Below, piece by piece: positions 44,562-57,079 of a stretch of 64,000 bases of DNA (the stretch's first letter is position 1; each line of letters opens with the position of its first letter). The translations under genes and the position numbers were made by a program. This DNA comes from Ectobius pallidus (taxonomy: Eukaryota; Arthropoda; Insecta; Blattodea; Ectobiidae): the NCBI GenBank assembly GCA_964059195.1, contig CAXKWD010000007.1:154551269-154615268 (forward strand), given 5' to 3'. Below the pieces are notes generated by a model, which was given only the letters and a program-made list of their open reading frames with translations, ran no database searches and was not told where the DNA came from.

Positions 44562-45020
44562 TTATGGAACTCGAAGGTTCATTGCCGCGCTTACCTGAGA
44601 CCGCCATTCAACCCTATTCTGTGCTAACTCCGTCCAACCATCCCTCACAAATCCTACTTCCCTTAAATATATCCTAATATTGTCCTCCCACTTACGTCTA
44701 GGTCTTCCAACTGTTATTTTCCCTTCGGGTCTCCCAGTCAATATTTTTGAGGTATGTCTTTCCTCTCCCATGCGCGCAACATGTCCAGCCCATTTCATCC
44801 TCCGTGATTTAATTACCCTTACTATATCCGGTGACGAGTACAGGTCATGAAGCTCGTTGTTATGCAGTTTTCTCCGGTCCCCATTTTCATCTCTCTTAGG
44901 CCCAAATATTTTCCTAAGCACCCTGCTTTCGAACACTCTCAGATTATGTTCTTCCCGAAGAGTAAGCGACAGTGTCTCAAATCGGCAACCGGCAGGATAA
45001 ATGTCTTATAAATTCTTATT
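44562..45020 (-). pseudogene. Non-LTR retrotransposon ORF2 C-terminus
   Basis: Minus strand gives LTLREEHNLRVFESRVLRKI, then HDLYSSPDIVRVIKSRRMKW, AGHVARMGE, GRPRRKWEDNI and the end MNLRVP. This array is the known C-terminal tail after the reverse transcriptase of many arthropod LINEs. Upstream sequence (IRIYKTFILPV at about 45000-45020) is in another frame, so there is a frameshift near 44990 and truncation beyond. Dead copy, 3' end only. Confidence 0.88.
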
Positions 45021-45426
45021 TTTAGATTTCTGGACAGAAGACAAGAAGAAAGAGTTTCTGAACTGCATAAAAGCAGGCATTTCCTGATTTGAGTCTACAC
45101 TTAACTTGTGCCTTAATATTAATTATTTATGTCTGTAATTTTTGCTCCCAGATACGACTATACAAACTAAAATAATCTTACGGCAGACTGAACCAAATAC
45201 AGTTTTGGAAATTTCAGTACGCTTACTGTATAACTTATCTGGAGAAGGCTTCGGTTGAATATTCGGCATTCCCTAAATACGATTGAATTTTGTAATTCAT
45301 TGGGAGCTCAGGTGCTAAGTTAAGTTAATTGCTTAAGAATTATTTACCAGTCGGAAAAGGGGCACTCTTATGGAAAGGTTTTTTTAATTCATTTTGTATA
45401 ATATCTATTCAAACGAGTATTATGAC

Positions 45427-45984
45427 CAGGGCCCGGATTCTGATGACATGTCATCTTTTTATTGATGCTGCATACCCATTGCCTACTTGTAGATAAATCC
45501 TAATCATTGCCTCTAGTTTATAGAAATGCATTTTTATCGGGTCATTTTTTGTCATTTTATGCAGTTTTATATTATTAGGGCATTTATTTCAAATTTACGT
45601 CATTATTTTGTCATTTTTGTGTTATTTCCTTCCTAATTTTGTCATTTTCATGAACTTATATCGAGTATATTCTTATATTTATATAAATTACTAGGTTAAA
45701 ATAATGCAACATTTTTATAGGATCTACTTTAAAAACAATTTTCTTATATCCTTCACAGATGCTCCAATCCAAGTTTTTAAATCTACAACATCCTTTGTGC
45801 AATTACGTTTTTACAATTATGTATGAATTTGTCTATAACTTTGTGTGTAAAATAATAATTTTTATAAATGAAATATCAGTTTTAGGTCATTCTTTAAAAT
45901 TATTAAGTCATTTTCTTTAAAATTTAGGGTCATTTTATACGTCATTTTTCAAGCAATTTTAGGTTCATCATAATTCGGGCCCTG
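45427..45984. mobile_element. hAT non-autonomous element, family M
   Basis: Perfect 8-bp duplication ATTATGAC (45419-45426 and 45985-45992) and ends CAGGGCCCGGATTCTGATGA / ATCATAATTCGGGCCCTG. The interior repeats 'gtcattttt' words, a likely relic of subterminal binding repeats. Confidence 0.88.
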
Positions 45985-46320
45985 ATTATGACATATTGTT
46001 GGAAAAGTCAGAGCAAGTTGTTAATGTCTGGATACTATACTATTGTCTAATTTTAAAACGTATTCTTGAGTTTTGTAGCAGACTGACCTCCTGGTGGGGT
46101 AATCACATTGCTTCTGTGCCAGTCAGTCACGAATTCTGCAGACAATAGAGCTCTGTCTTGTATTCTTTTTCTTGCTATGCTCCGGCATGCTCGGTATTAG
46201 AACTGCTCCAAATTGCTTTACCATGACCACCAATATGGATAGTGGATTCCACGGACTTCTCCTTCCCATGGTTTTTCTGCAAAAGAATACAATATTATTG
46301 TTCCATAATCTGAAAGTCTA

Positions 46321-46527
46321 CGAGGGCAGTCCACAAAGTAAGTTTCCCTAGGGTCGTTTACACAAGGAAAACAAAATTTCATGGACATATTTATTACAAC
46401 AGATATGGCAAGTGTTCAGCTATTTTTCAACACATTCGCCATAGGAATTGAGACATTTGTCATACCGTGGGACCAACTTTTGAACACTTGTGTCGTATAA
46501 GTCTGCCGCCTGGGATTTGAACCACTT
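46321..46527 (+). mobile_element. Left end of the 7645 mariner family
   Basis: Starts CGAGGGCAGTCCACAAAGTAAG-like sequence after TA and matches the left arm of 7645-8410 up to GCCGCCTGGGATTTGAACCA. It then stops, followed by a family M end at 46543. Confidence 0.8.
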
Positions 46528-46542
46528 ATACTGGTTAATAGG

Positions 46543-46640
46543 GCCCGGATTTTAATTATCTAAAAATACTTTTAAAATGACCTGAGAAAGATGACATGAT
46601 GACCTTAAAATTGATTAAAAATGGCATAATGAAATACAGA
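46543..46640 (-). mobile_element. Family M terminus, inverted
   Basis: AGGGCCCGGATTTTAATTATC and TTTTAAAATGACCTGAG match the end at 50177 in the opposite direction. No convincing target duplication joins the two, so they are probably separate fragments. Confidence 0.6.
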
Positions 46641-47200
46641 TGCAGAATGGAATTTTGCCTGCACCCTCAAACAAGTTGTCAATATAATTAATTAATATCA
46701 GTTCAAGTTTAAACAGTATCTATGTAGGTGGAGAAGGACTGCCACAAAATTCCAAGATGGAAAGAATAAGAGTAAACGATACCATTGCCAACATTTATAT
46801 TAAATTTTATCATTGTTTTTAGAATAACGCATTAAAAAGGAGCCACAAATTAAAAAAAAACGAACTTGTTCCTAAACAATGAAAAATGCCATATTTAAAA
46901 ATATATATTATAAAAATAACACATTTCGTTTCATTAGATTCCGTCTTGCATGAATGCTTATGTTAATGGAGTTACGCCTTAGTATAAACAGAGAAAATGC
47001 AAATTAATTGAAACATGGGCCTCACTGATTAAGTACAGGTTGCAGGGTAGCAGGTGTGGCGATTTCTTTGCTATTTCTGGACTGAAGTATTTACTGTGGA
47101 CATTGGACAATTTCTAACCATATTGGTTTGGAAAGCGGAAACCAAGACCAACTTTGTCAGATCATTTAACATAAAGAAACAGCGACATAATGGTTTAGTT

Positions 47201-47441
47201 CAGCGTTTCTCAACCTATGGTCCGCGGACCACCTCCGCAGACATAATTTTAATACATTATAAAGCAAGTAGACAGTAAAGAAGTAACATTTTTCACATAT
47301 TTCGTTATAATGACCTATAATTAATACCCCAAATATTAAGAATATAGGCCTTCTTTTAAAAATGGGATGTAAAATTAGTGGTCCGTAAACTTGTTTAGAC
47401 ATTTTAGAGGTCCTCGGGTTCAGAAAGGTTGAGAAACGCTG
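47201..47441. mobile_element. hAT MITE with CAGCGTTTCTCAACCT ends
   Basis: 16-bp inverted ends CAGCGTTTCTCAACCT and AGGTTGAGAAACGCTG. The flanks GTTTAGTT and GTTTAGTC (47193-47200, 47442-47449) match at 7 of 8. The GGTCCGCGGACCAC palindrome lies just inside. This end type is widespread among animal hAT (Charlie-like) elements. Confidence 0.9.
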
Positions 47442-47504
47442 GTTTAGTCCTTTGAAGTCGCCTGGGTATGAATGAAAAACTCTACTACATGTGATCCATA
47501 TCTC

Positions 47505-47592
47505 CCTCCCCAGGTAAGGCTTCGGTCAGCTTAGGCCGCGTAAATGTAAGTACCTATAAGAGGGAGGTAAAACTCAGGGAAAGAAGTAGTAG
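47505..47592 (+). repeat. SINE group C tail fragment
   Basis: GTAAGGCTTCGGTCAGCTTA, GGCCGCGTAAA and AACTCAGGGAAAGAAG match the 3' end of the 34338 copy. Confidence 0.55.
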
Positions 47593-48143
47593 CGACTTCC
47601 GAAGGAACAAGACTCATGCTCAAAGTACTTTGTTTACAGATCGGTTATGACATGACGCATGGTTTTAAAACTGTTTAAGTAATCTTATAGCAACGCTGAT
47701 GCTAGCTTAAAATTACTGAATAGCCTAAAGATGATTTTGCTGAGTGCTGAGTATTGCGTAATGCATTGAATTGTTTGTAATATGTTGCAAAAATCAGTTC
47801 GTTGTTCCACTAAAATGGAAGTAATAAGTGGGACAGGGATTTGCCTGTACTGCATAATAATCTGTTGCGAAGACATCCATTAGCACGTCCATATGACGCA
47901 AAGCGCTGTGCCATTGTCTCTAATGAATCCCATTAGGCCTCAAGCCTTTCCTGTGTGACTCACAGTTCCGGGACCCAAACCCGACACTTTTCACGCTCTG
48001 GCATTCACATCCTTTCTCCCGAATCATTATTAAAATCTAATGAATTTCCCTTCCGCTGGCATTCAGCTATGCGTGTTCTCTGCAGAATAAATCTGACATC
48101 TCATAGACTATTCTGAGATGAGATTTTAAGTTTAAAATCATTT

Positions 48144-49078
48144 TTGCACGACTTAACTAATTAGTGGTACTTACGAATTTTGTTGCCGTGGATCGTAAGT
48201 TGACATTCCCGCACGCAGTCTTGTTGCTATGGAAACCAAACTAATTTCCATGCGGTAAGAGTTTCCGTGCGGTAAGAATTTACTTACGCCACACATCATA
48301 ATACAAGCCTCATGGGCAAGGCCCCCAGGAGAAATATTTCGTTCCCATAACAACAAACACATGCGAATCACTTTCTGTAATAAACATCTATCTTCAAGAA
48401 TGTATATACATAATATTTTCAGCTAATATCTCAATTAATATAAATAAATTGATATAAATAATTCATCTTGCAAAAAATAGCATGCAATGCCCGTGCCGTA
48501 AGCGCATAACGGATCTCGGAAATTGAAAAAACTTTGCTCAAGCGCCTCGTTTTTTCAAACTCTTTCATCGATCCGTATGCACCGCTTACGGCACTTGTAT
48601 CGCAATATACTATTTTGCACGATGTAACTAATTAGTGATACTTACGAATGTTGTTGCCGTGGATCGTAACTTGACATTCCCACACGCAATCTGGTTGCTA
48701 TAAAAACAAAAGAAATCTCAGTGCTGAAAAAATTACAAAAAGCACTAGTGCCGTAAGTAAAACCATCACAATGCAAGCCTTTATCGAAGGCCGGAACAAA
48801 GGCCCCCCAAGTTTGTGGCGGCTTTAACAGGACAAATATTCCGTCCCCATAACAACCAACTCATGCGAATCGCTTTCTAAAATATAACATCAATCTTCAA
48901 TAATGTATATAAGTTACATAATATTTTCCGCTAATATCTCAATTAATAGCCTATAATTAAATTTATATAAATAATCATCGTGAAAACAATAGCATGCAAT
49001 ACTCGTTCCGTAAGCGCATAACGAATCTCTCCTCTATCCGTATGAACCGCTTACGGAACTAGTATCCCAATATACTAT
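48144..49078 (+). repeat. Repeat family N, tandem dimer
   Basis: Two units of about 470 bp in direct order (48144-48614 and 48615-49078), joined with no spacer (TATACTATT then TTGCACGATG). Both match 36737-37168. Direct head-to-tail joining is unusual for a dispersed element and suggests a satellite-like or LTR-like unit. Confidence 0.82.
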
Positions 49079-49111
49079 AATGAATTTCATTTCCTCAGAG
49101 GGTAAAAAAGG

Positions 49112-49407
49112 TAAACTGTTCCCTATACAGGCCATGGAGACCCAGAGGGTTCCAGGAGGTTGAGACTCCCAGATTTTGGACATTCGGCCCACGAAGGTTG
49201 TTAGGTTGTCAGCCTTACGCACAGGCCGCCCTTACCCCCGGGATTGCTCCTGGTATTCATTTCTGTTAGAGGATGAGTCGACCCCAGGGCCATAGTACCA
49301 CCTGAAGGATTAGGCCAATTGAAAACGCCAACGACCTCATCGGGGATCGAACCCGCGACCTTCCGGTTTGTAGCGCAGCGCCTCAACACTACGCTACGGC
49401 ATACCTC
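49112..49407 (-). repeat. SINE group B, full-length inverted copy
   Basis: Minus strand head GCCGTAGCGTAGTGTTGAGG, B-box GGGTTCGATCCCCG, and body matching 37327-37618 throughout. No clear target duplication. Confidence 0.88.
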
Positions 49408-49409
49408 TT

Positions 49410-50177
49410 TTTTTATTTTTAGGCTATTTTTAACATTCAGTGTCATTACTGGGTCATTTTTTGGTCTCTTTTTTCCCATTTCATATTTGTAGGTATTTTT
49501 TAAAATTTAAATTCATGATCTTAGCATTTTGCGCTCTTTCTTGCATTAGGCTATATAGTGTTTGTGAATTTACATACTATCGGAACTCTAAATAAACATA
49601 AATAAATACATCTTGCTATGATTTTATTTGTGTGTAGAAAGACGGTGTTTGCTGTTTGCATTTAACCGTATGTAATTATAATTAATTGATTTCATACCGT
49701 TTGTGGTGAAGTAAGATAATATGGTAAATAACTTTTTCCACCTTAAACCACGAAGTATATTAAAATGCAGAAATTATTTGATCCGAGGTGAACTAATATC
49801 TTATAATAAAATAGAAAGAAATTAAAACATTCAAATTGCAATTATCTAGTGTTATAATATGTATCAAATGTCAATAGTTAAATACAGTAATTATATTAAA
49901 ATGCACCCATGTTGGGTGTATTGTCATATGGATAAATAAATTATATCCTTAAATTTGCAGGTTATGCTACAAGGCTTTCTTCTTTTATAAAATTGATGGC
50001 AAAAAAATATGTTATTAACTAATTTCAAGCCTATAATTGGGCCAACAACATAAATATAGAGTAGGCACAAATCTGATGAATAAACTAGTATATTCATACT
50101 TTTTTTTAAATTTACTTTTACGGTCATTTTATAGCTTATTTTTAAAGTATTCTTAGGTCATCAAAATCCGGGCCCTG
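49410..50177 (+). mobile_element. Family M right part
   Basis: Starts with the 'ttaggctattttt' and 'gggtcatttttt' words and ends ATCAAAATCCGGGCCCTG, the family M terminus. The left terminus is not visible; the SINE at 49112 adjoins it. Confidence 0.6.
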
Positions 50178-50179
50178 GT

Positions 50180-51650
50180 AATAATGTAATGTAAAAATTG
50201 ATCCAACGACGCCTATACGAAGATTGGGATATCTGATTAAAGACTTAAATAAGTTTGAACTTTCGTAAAGAACTTTTTTTTTACCTGAAAAGAGAGAGAG
50301 AGAGCTTGCAAACACGCAATGGTTTAATAATGCACCCGCATGCTAACCTACTCTTGTCAGCATAGCTTCTGGGTATTTTCACAATCTGTAGCATTTAGCC
50401 TCCAGCAGCTGCTCCAAAAAGTATCACAAACGTAACCTGCTTTCCCACATAGTTCAGGTGCAACAAATATTACAAATTTTTGCTTTCTGTATGAGCAGAA
50501 AAAACTATTCGACATTAAATCTTTACGAAAAATATACCGTACGATTTTCGATTTCGGATGTTACCGAAGAAGTTATGGCGATCTTGTCAATCGAAGATAA
50601 ACATTGCCTCGAATAGTAAAATAATTTTTCAAGTTGGTTGAGTAGTATATTAGATAATAATTAGTTTCTTATCAAAACAAGCTCTATTTACATGTAAATC
50701 AATATCTCGAACTTTTGAGTAAATCTATTAGGCCAGAGCAGCAAACAGGAAAGCAACTAAGTTAGAATAAATACTGCAGGTTGCCAAGAAACTGATCGAC
50801 TCAAATTGATAGGATGTGATGGATTGAAACATTCCGTGTTGTCATGGAGACAAGTTTATTGCATTTATTTATATCCGTGATGTTGTAGACATGAAATGCA
50901 TTTTCCTTATATCGTATTGGCATAGATTCAACGTTTTACATGGGTTTTACAACATAAGCTACTATTATAGCCTAGTTATAAATCCTGTTTTATTTGAAGC
51001 GAAGGATTCTACTTATGACCACCAAGTAGCCTATGTAGGATCAGTGGCATACCAACAGTGATGGGGACCTGGGGCGCCATCAATGTAGGGGCATACCCAG
51101 TATTCACAATTAATTATAATTTATTAATTGATTAAATAAATAATTATTTATACCATTCACATATTCTGCACAAATATACGATAGTAACATGCCTAAACTA
51201 ATTCACTATATTTCTGTGGACCCTGAATAAATTATTTAAAATGGATTACTTTTTTCATTTGGAATTTACAAGTTTATCATGCATTAGGCAACTTTAAAGT
51301 TTTTACCACAGTCCTAAGTTTGCTTAGAGTATCAATACCGGTACCGACTTATGACCGGAGTAGGCCTATGTCGAGATTCACTTCATATAACACCTAATAT
51401 CACATGTATATTGTTGTAGATCGTTCTGTGGAGAGCATATGTTGTCTTGTCGAATGATTTGGTCCAAACCACCCGCCCTAAATGATACATTTTATTTTGT
51501 AACACGATCTAGCGAAAAGTAGCTTGATTTTCGCCATATTTACATCTCCCTATGATGAAGTAACCGTGATTGGACATTAGAAATGTGCAGCTAGATTTCT
51601 GGGTAAACAGGTTGACAAACCTAGCAGGAAATATAATATGGCACATTTTC
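50180..51650. other. AT-rich spacer, no gene seen
   Basis: Contains a short (GA)n run at about 50290-50303. No exon with conserved coding signal was recognised on either strand. Confidence 0.35.
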
Positions 51651-51651
51651 G

Positions 51652-51853
51652 AACCTAGAGGATTCAGTTTGCCTACTAAACCAATATCACTGTTCATAAT
51701 TAACAGAACCTGACACTAAACACCACAATGCATGCGGGAGGTATGAAATATGGGATTTTTACGAACGGGAAAATTCAGTATGCTTTACTAAAACAATATC
51801 ACTGTTCATAACCTAACGGAACCTGTCACTAAATACCCAATGCATGCGGGAGA
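51652..51853 (+). repeat. Tandem duplication of about 100 bp
   Basis: 51652-51741 and 51761-51853 share CAATATCACTGTTCATAA, AACGGAACCTG-like and CAATGCATGCGGGAG, about 85 percent alike by eye. Confidence 0.75.
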
Positions 51854-52347
51854 TAACAACATGGCAAGCAATGTAGAAGAATCATAGTTGGTCACCCTGC
51901 TAAGCTTTAAAAAAAATCGTGCGTGAAAACCTGAGCATCGCAAGCTGGGCTACCCTACAGTGGGATTACACCAATCTGACAAATGCGATTGCCTTCTCTT
52001 CTATTGCTCATCGGAGCTTTGCCTACATTATAAGGCCTACAGTGGGCCTACGGTACTTACGATGTGGGTTTTCTAATCTTTTTATTTAATTCATTTAAGA
52101 AATGTATAATGTTGTTTAATAGACAACTATTATTCAGTCAAACAGACTCCTCTCTGGTCTGGTAAAAATAAATAATTTAAATGTTGCTGCCTATGTTCAA
52201 AGCCCCTTCTGCCCCCACCTCGGTATGGCACTATGTAGAATTACACTTGTCATAACCATAAGCATGTACTGTAAACATTATGAAGGTAAAGCGAGAGTCG
52301 TGTAAGCTCAAGTTATATTGTTATAAGCTTATTGGGAAAAAATAGTT

Positions 52348-52532
52348 TTATGCTGCACCCTAGTCTCTTCTCTAATGAGGCCCGCCTGGGAAGGTGGGAT
52401 TTAGGGTTTCGTCACAGAAGAAATTCGACGTGAGACGTAATAAACCTCGTGCTATTCAGTATATTGCTCCTAAACTAACATAAACGTTCCTAACCTAACA
52501 AAACGGCGGAGCTTGGCTGGGGTGCAGCATAA
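52348..52532. mobile_element. Possible small MITE
   Basis: 13-bp perfect inverted ends TTATGCTGCACCC (52348-52360) and GGGTGCAGCATAA (52520-52532) around 160 bp. No clear target duplication. Confidence 0.4.
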
Positions 52533-52699
52533 ATATATATTTTGCCAGCTTAGGCTATTTAATATAAGGAGTACCGCTTAACTTACCCTTTTATCAACGG
52601 TAAAACCACGAGAGGTTATTTATATTTAGGACTATTTCACGAATAGTAGAAATAAGTATATAAAACAAAGAAATTGAATAAATGCACTGAATTACTTAC

Positions 52700-52723
52700 A
52701 TATTTGCTTATCATGTCCGCCAT
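52700..52723 (-). CDS. Candidate first coding exon, eight codons
   Basis: Minus strand ATGGCGGACATG begins MADMISKY and is followed exactly by a consensus donor GTAAGT (phase 0). The context aagacATGGCGG is good. The upstream region has CCAAT and CRE sites (see 52724-52920), supporting a real transcription start. No later exon was found to the left, so the product is unknown and the call may be chance. Confidence 0.35.
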
Positions 52724-52920
52724 GTCTTTGATTCAAAGGAACTAGATCGTTTCGTTGTTCAGGGTAAATCAGCTAAATTATGCCTGTTACAACAACCAAT
52801 TTTAATATGTCACAGCGGAAACAAATGCTACTGACATGATATTTTACCAAGAAGATCAAACATGATTGGCTGAAATTTAAATTTCGTTACACTTCATTGG
52901 TCGAAACAGGAATGACGTCA
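52724..52920 (-). promoter_or_regulatory. Candidate CCAAT/CRE promoter
   Basis: Seen from the minus strand: a perfect CRE TGACGTCA at 52913-52920, CCAAT boxes at about 52896-52900 and 52865-52869, and no TATA box, all 140-200 bp upstream of the ATG at 52723. The spacing is typical of TATA-less housekeeping promoters. Confidence 0.45.
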
Positions 52921-52999
52921 TCTGAATGAATTACAGTTGTCATAATTATAGTATTTTGTAATTTAAACAAAAGTTGTCGTAGTTATCAATATGTAAATT

Positions 53000-55100
53000 T
53001 GTAAATTTCTGTATCTTTCTCAAATTCACAATAATCTCAATAATCTAAGTATAATTTTAAATACTATCGTGCATTCGGTACGTTCGGAAAGTCGGAACTT
53101 AGACTAAGGTATAACTTACATTTGAAGCTCTAACCAAGATAGCGCACACAGCTGATAACTTATGTGACTTTTGGAAACATATCACAAACATAACTCGTTA
53201 AAAAAGAGTGAATACATAAAATTTACTGGGTTCAGGCTTGTATATTCGCATGTGTAGGACATTCCTAACATATGTACAGCAACTTGCCGAAAGCACTGCA
53301 GTTACTTACCCTATTACCTTCTAATAAATGGAGAGTAGTGAACTAGGTTAAGTATTTGAACAAACTCCTTACTCTTTAGGACTAGCCCACCTAGGGAGTC
53401 AAAGTAGAGGGCTTTTCCCTGCAACAGCAGGAGGCCATGGCCCTTAAGGGATTCTGAAGGCTAAAATTAAATTCAAATTCAATTCAATGGTATTTATATT
53501 CAATTAATACTGAACGTCACCCACACACGAGCAATGCATATTTGGGCGTTAAACTTAAATTCTGCATGCTATGTATTTTGCATCTTATTTCAATAAAACT
53601 GAATTTGAACTTCGATTTAAAGTAAGACACTTCTGTGTAACTAATCTTCCGACAATTCTTACGAAAAAATGTTTCAAATCAGTGTTGTGGATATGAACGC
53701 AATTAGTAAACAAAATCGTTAGATCACTAACTAGAAAACTATTGGAAGCCATATTTCAAGTAAATTGTGCCAGTAATTCCTCTACAGCTTATTTTTGCAG
53801 ATGAATCACAGGGCCATATAATTTCGATAAGACCTGTCGTATTTAGTTTTTACAGGTACACAGAACTCATTCTCCGCGTTTGACTTTTTATTATTATTAT
53901 TATTATTATTATTTTTATTTTTATTTTTATTTTTATTATTTTTTAACGAACTGCTATCAAAACTTTTCAACGAGGGTTGGAACTTTAATAGTGGCAGCAC
54001 ATCTATTACATCAACGTGAATTAGAGGAAGTTCAAAGAGCATACTTCAGAGCAAATAGGAGGCTTAGGCTATATCTCTACGAATGCTTTCACAGTAACGA
54101 GAAGAAATTGAGGTGGCTCTATCAACCGGTTTAAAATGAATTTTGGAACTGACGAAAGCCAATGATTAAAAATAATTCAATGCCTTAAAATGTTTCTTGA
54201 TTCACAATAATTCCATACGGGAAAGGAGCAAGGTAGATCAAAGCCTGTCACTTGTTCTTCACTTCCTTCCGGCGGAGGTTGAATCATGCGTTACACTCAG
54301 TCATTCATTATAATGAGTAAAAATCTTAACCAATCTTGAAAAAGTTCATTATGTTATTTTGTATTATTGGTGGATCAAGAATAATTTTAATATATTGAGT
54401 TATTTTTAATCATTGACTTTCTGTCAGCCCTAACATGTCATAAACACCACATATCCCAAAAGAATGAAAAATGGGCAACCCTAGGTACACACGTCAAACA
54501 AATGGTTATCAAAATTTTGTTTGACCGGAGGTAATCAATTTCATTGTTGGGCACTCCGGGGGTGAGGGTGGGCACAAAAAAAGTTGTCTTCACTCTGTTC
54601 CTATTCTCCATCTAAAAAAAAAAATCCACGAAATATCCTGCACCTCCTTAGTCAGAAACGCTAAACACTGCATCGATGTACAAAGAAAACTTAAATGAAT
54701 ATTTAAAAATAGTTGTTAGCAATTTTTCTTTAAAATGACTCCAACAAATTGTTGATAAGTAAATACTGTTATTTGCAGCAATGTGACAGTGCATTTTAAT
54801 TTACATAGAGTCCAGGAGAATAAGAGACTCTCCAGTTCAGAGAGCACAACGAACGAGCGTTAAAAAGTGGCTCTACATCACAGCAGAGCTCATTGTAAAT
54901 TAATTGGCATCATTTGCAAGAGATGTGTTGACACTCCACATTCAACTTGACCCGTTTCAGAACAATAGCAACGCTCTGCGAATGAGCAGCATTACGTAAA
55001 TTCCATCATGCTATAAAACATTAGTGAGAGTTTTGTATGAGCCATGTTCTGTCATTTGTATCACTGTTTCATTCATAACTTACAACACTGACAGTTTCGG
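53000..55100. other. Spacer with (ATT)n, no gene recognised
   Basis: A trinucleotide/hexanucleotide T-rich array lies at about 53886-53940. A minus-strand segment ending near 53125 with donor-like GTAAGTT (reading right to left) could be a 5' UTR exon of the gene starting at 52723, but it has no ATG and is speculative. Confidence 0.3.
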
Positions 55101-55109
55101 TTTAAAATA

Positions 55110-55520
55110 AAATCAGGTAAACTGATGTAACAAATTGCCAGAGTGTTTTTGTTAATCAGTTATAATTGCAATTATGATATGCAGAAGATTTAGTTTTTTA
55201 ATCGATTTCCGAGTTAAGCTCCAGATCGATTCATTGCGCAGGGCTTACGGAAGAACAAAGGTCTGGAAATATACATAAATAAATAAATAAAAATAAATAA
55301 AAGGTATAGTTTTTTAATCAGCTTTAAATCGTCCAGCATCAGCAGAACTATACAGATTTGTGATATCATGACAATCTCACACTCACATAAAAATACATCG
55401 CACATTCACATAAAAATACAACAACAAAATGTCAAATTGGCCGGCTATGGGATTTGAACCAGGGACCTCGAGAATGCAAGTCCAAGATGTTACCATGTTA
55501 CCATGTATTTCGCAGCTTAT
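55110..55520 (+). repeat. Interspersed repeat family E, copy 3
   Basis: Collinear with the left 370 bp of 11208-11950, including CGTCCAGCATCAGCAGAACT and the tRNA-like part GGGATTTGAACCAGGGACCT. It lacks the right part. Confidence 0.75.
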
Positions 55521-55607
55521 CTGTAATAGGCCTATTGCTAAATTGCCGCGAAAAGCTTATGTTTACTACTTTAGTTTCTATCCATTGCTGAATATTTATT
55601 ATTATTA

Positions 55608-56235
55608 CTAGCGTGTGCCCGCGGCTTCGCCCGCGATAATTATTTCAAAAATTAAAATTTAAGAGCATAATAGTTAAATCATTATATTTATTAACACCTA
55701 AATCACGTGGGGTGCATTCCACGATTAGGTAGCGTCGCCTGGTAAAAGCGACCTCAGATTCGAGTTCCTTGGCCCAGAAAACCCCTGTATAGTGAGTTTC
55801 GTCCAAATCGAACAATGTTTGACCATATTTAGGCCTATATTGATTATTCCTCTTCCGTGTAGATTGAAAATTTCATATGTCTGCGGGCCTTAGCATTCTA
55901 AACAAAAGAATCGTGCAGGATGGACTTACAAAATCAAGCGATCGCGATGCTTTTATTACCAAGGTATGACAAAAATAGCCAAAGCTAACTGTAATTGATT
56001 TGACATTGAAATATATTACTGAAAACTGATGCTTCGAAAACGAAAAAAAATGCACGTTTTCTGCACGTTTGTCACTCATAACTCACGAACGAAAGCAAAA
56101 ATTAACATTCCGGCTTCGAGGTGCATTTTCCGACCCTTCAGTCCACCTATGTTTAAAATTTCAGACCTCAGCGTTCAGTAGATTTCGCTGGGCATCGCGG
56201 ACATACAGACAAACACTTCCTTTTATTAATATAGA
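55608..56235 (-). mobile_element. Helitron B, copy 2
   Basis: Minus strand runs from A|TCTATATTAATAAAAGG (56235) to GCGAAGCCGCGGGCACACG and CTAG|T (55608-55611). It is collinear with 40868-41551 except for the (ATT)n and (TA)n tracts. Borders lie between A and T with no duplication, as expected. Confidence 0.88.
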
Positions 56236-56237
56236 TA

Positions 56238-56238
56238 G

Positions 56239-56283
<45 letters not shown>

Positions 56284-56284
56284 G
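56238..56284. repeat. (ATT)n microsatellite
   Basis: About 15 perfect units directly beside the Helitron B 5' border. Confidence 0.9.
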
Positions 56285-57079
56285 TATGAAATTTATTTCG
56301 CCTCACGGTCCGTGCAAAAGGTAAAGTTTTGTACCAAAACATTTTTTTTTTGTGAACACGCATATTTTAACAATATATTAAGCGCACGTGTCACAGTGAG
56401 GAGTTTGTCCTTGTTAAAGCTATTAACTACTGTACTTGTAGTGTTTGAAATATGGACCTCTCTCTTAGAGTTCTCAAGCTTTACAATCGAGGACATTGTT
56501 TTTGTCAGAACGACATGAAGAACGTGTACACACTGCTACTTTGTAGGAAGCTTTAATGATTTTCGTTGTGCTGAGTGATTTTTCTTGGACGTAGACATAA
56601 TATTTGTACAAAAGAAGTCTCTTGTCTCTGTGAAAACATACTGCAACGTGCTTCCTGACTTTTTATTTTTCCCATACTGTGTAATTTCTTCTTACACTGT
56701 GTGTGTGAACTTGATGACCTTTTCGTAATAATTCAATTCAATTTATTATTGCCTTTAAGTATAAAATAAACTCGCTATGTTATTATGAGTAGACCTCAGA
56801 ATTTTAGACAAATGCGTATTTAGTTCCTTTAGAAAAATAAGCAAAATAAAAGCAGCACTATCACGGAATCGTCCTCAGCTAGTGATAGTGTTAGTGTTTT
56901 TATAAAGCTTTATATAAATTTTAATTTTATAAATGTGACAAGATGTAAGACAGTGCAGTTTTGGTTTTAATTATTGAGGCATCCAAACCAGTAAAAGAAG
57001 ATGCCCTGAAGATGGCGGTAATGCTCCGAAAGGCCTAGGCGAATTATAATATAAATCATTGTTGAGTTGCTGGTATTAA

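Noticed and set aside
46543..50177. One large 3.6-kb hAT element bounded by two GGGCCCGG ends
   Set aside because: The flanks do not form a target duplication, and the interior holds unrelated elements. Two separate fragments are more likely.
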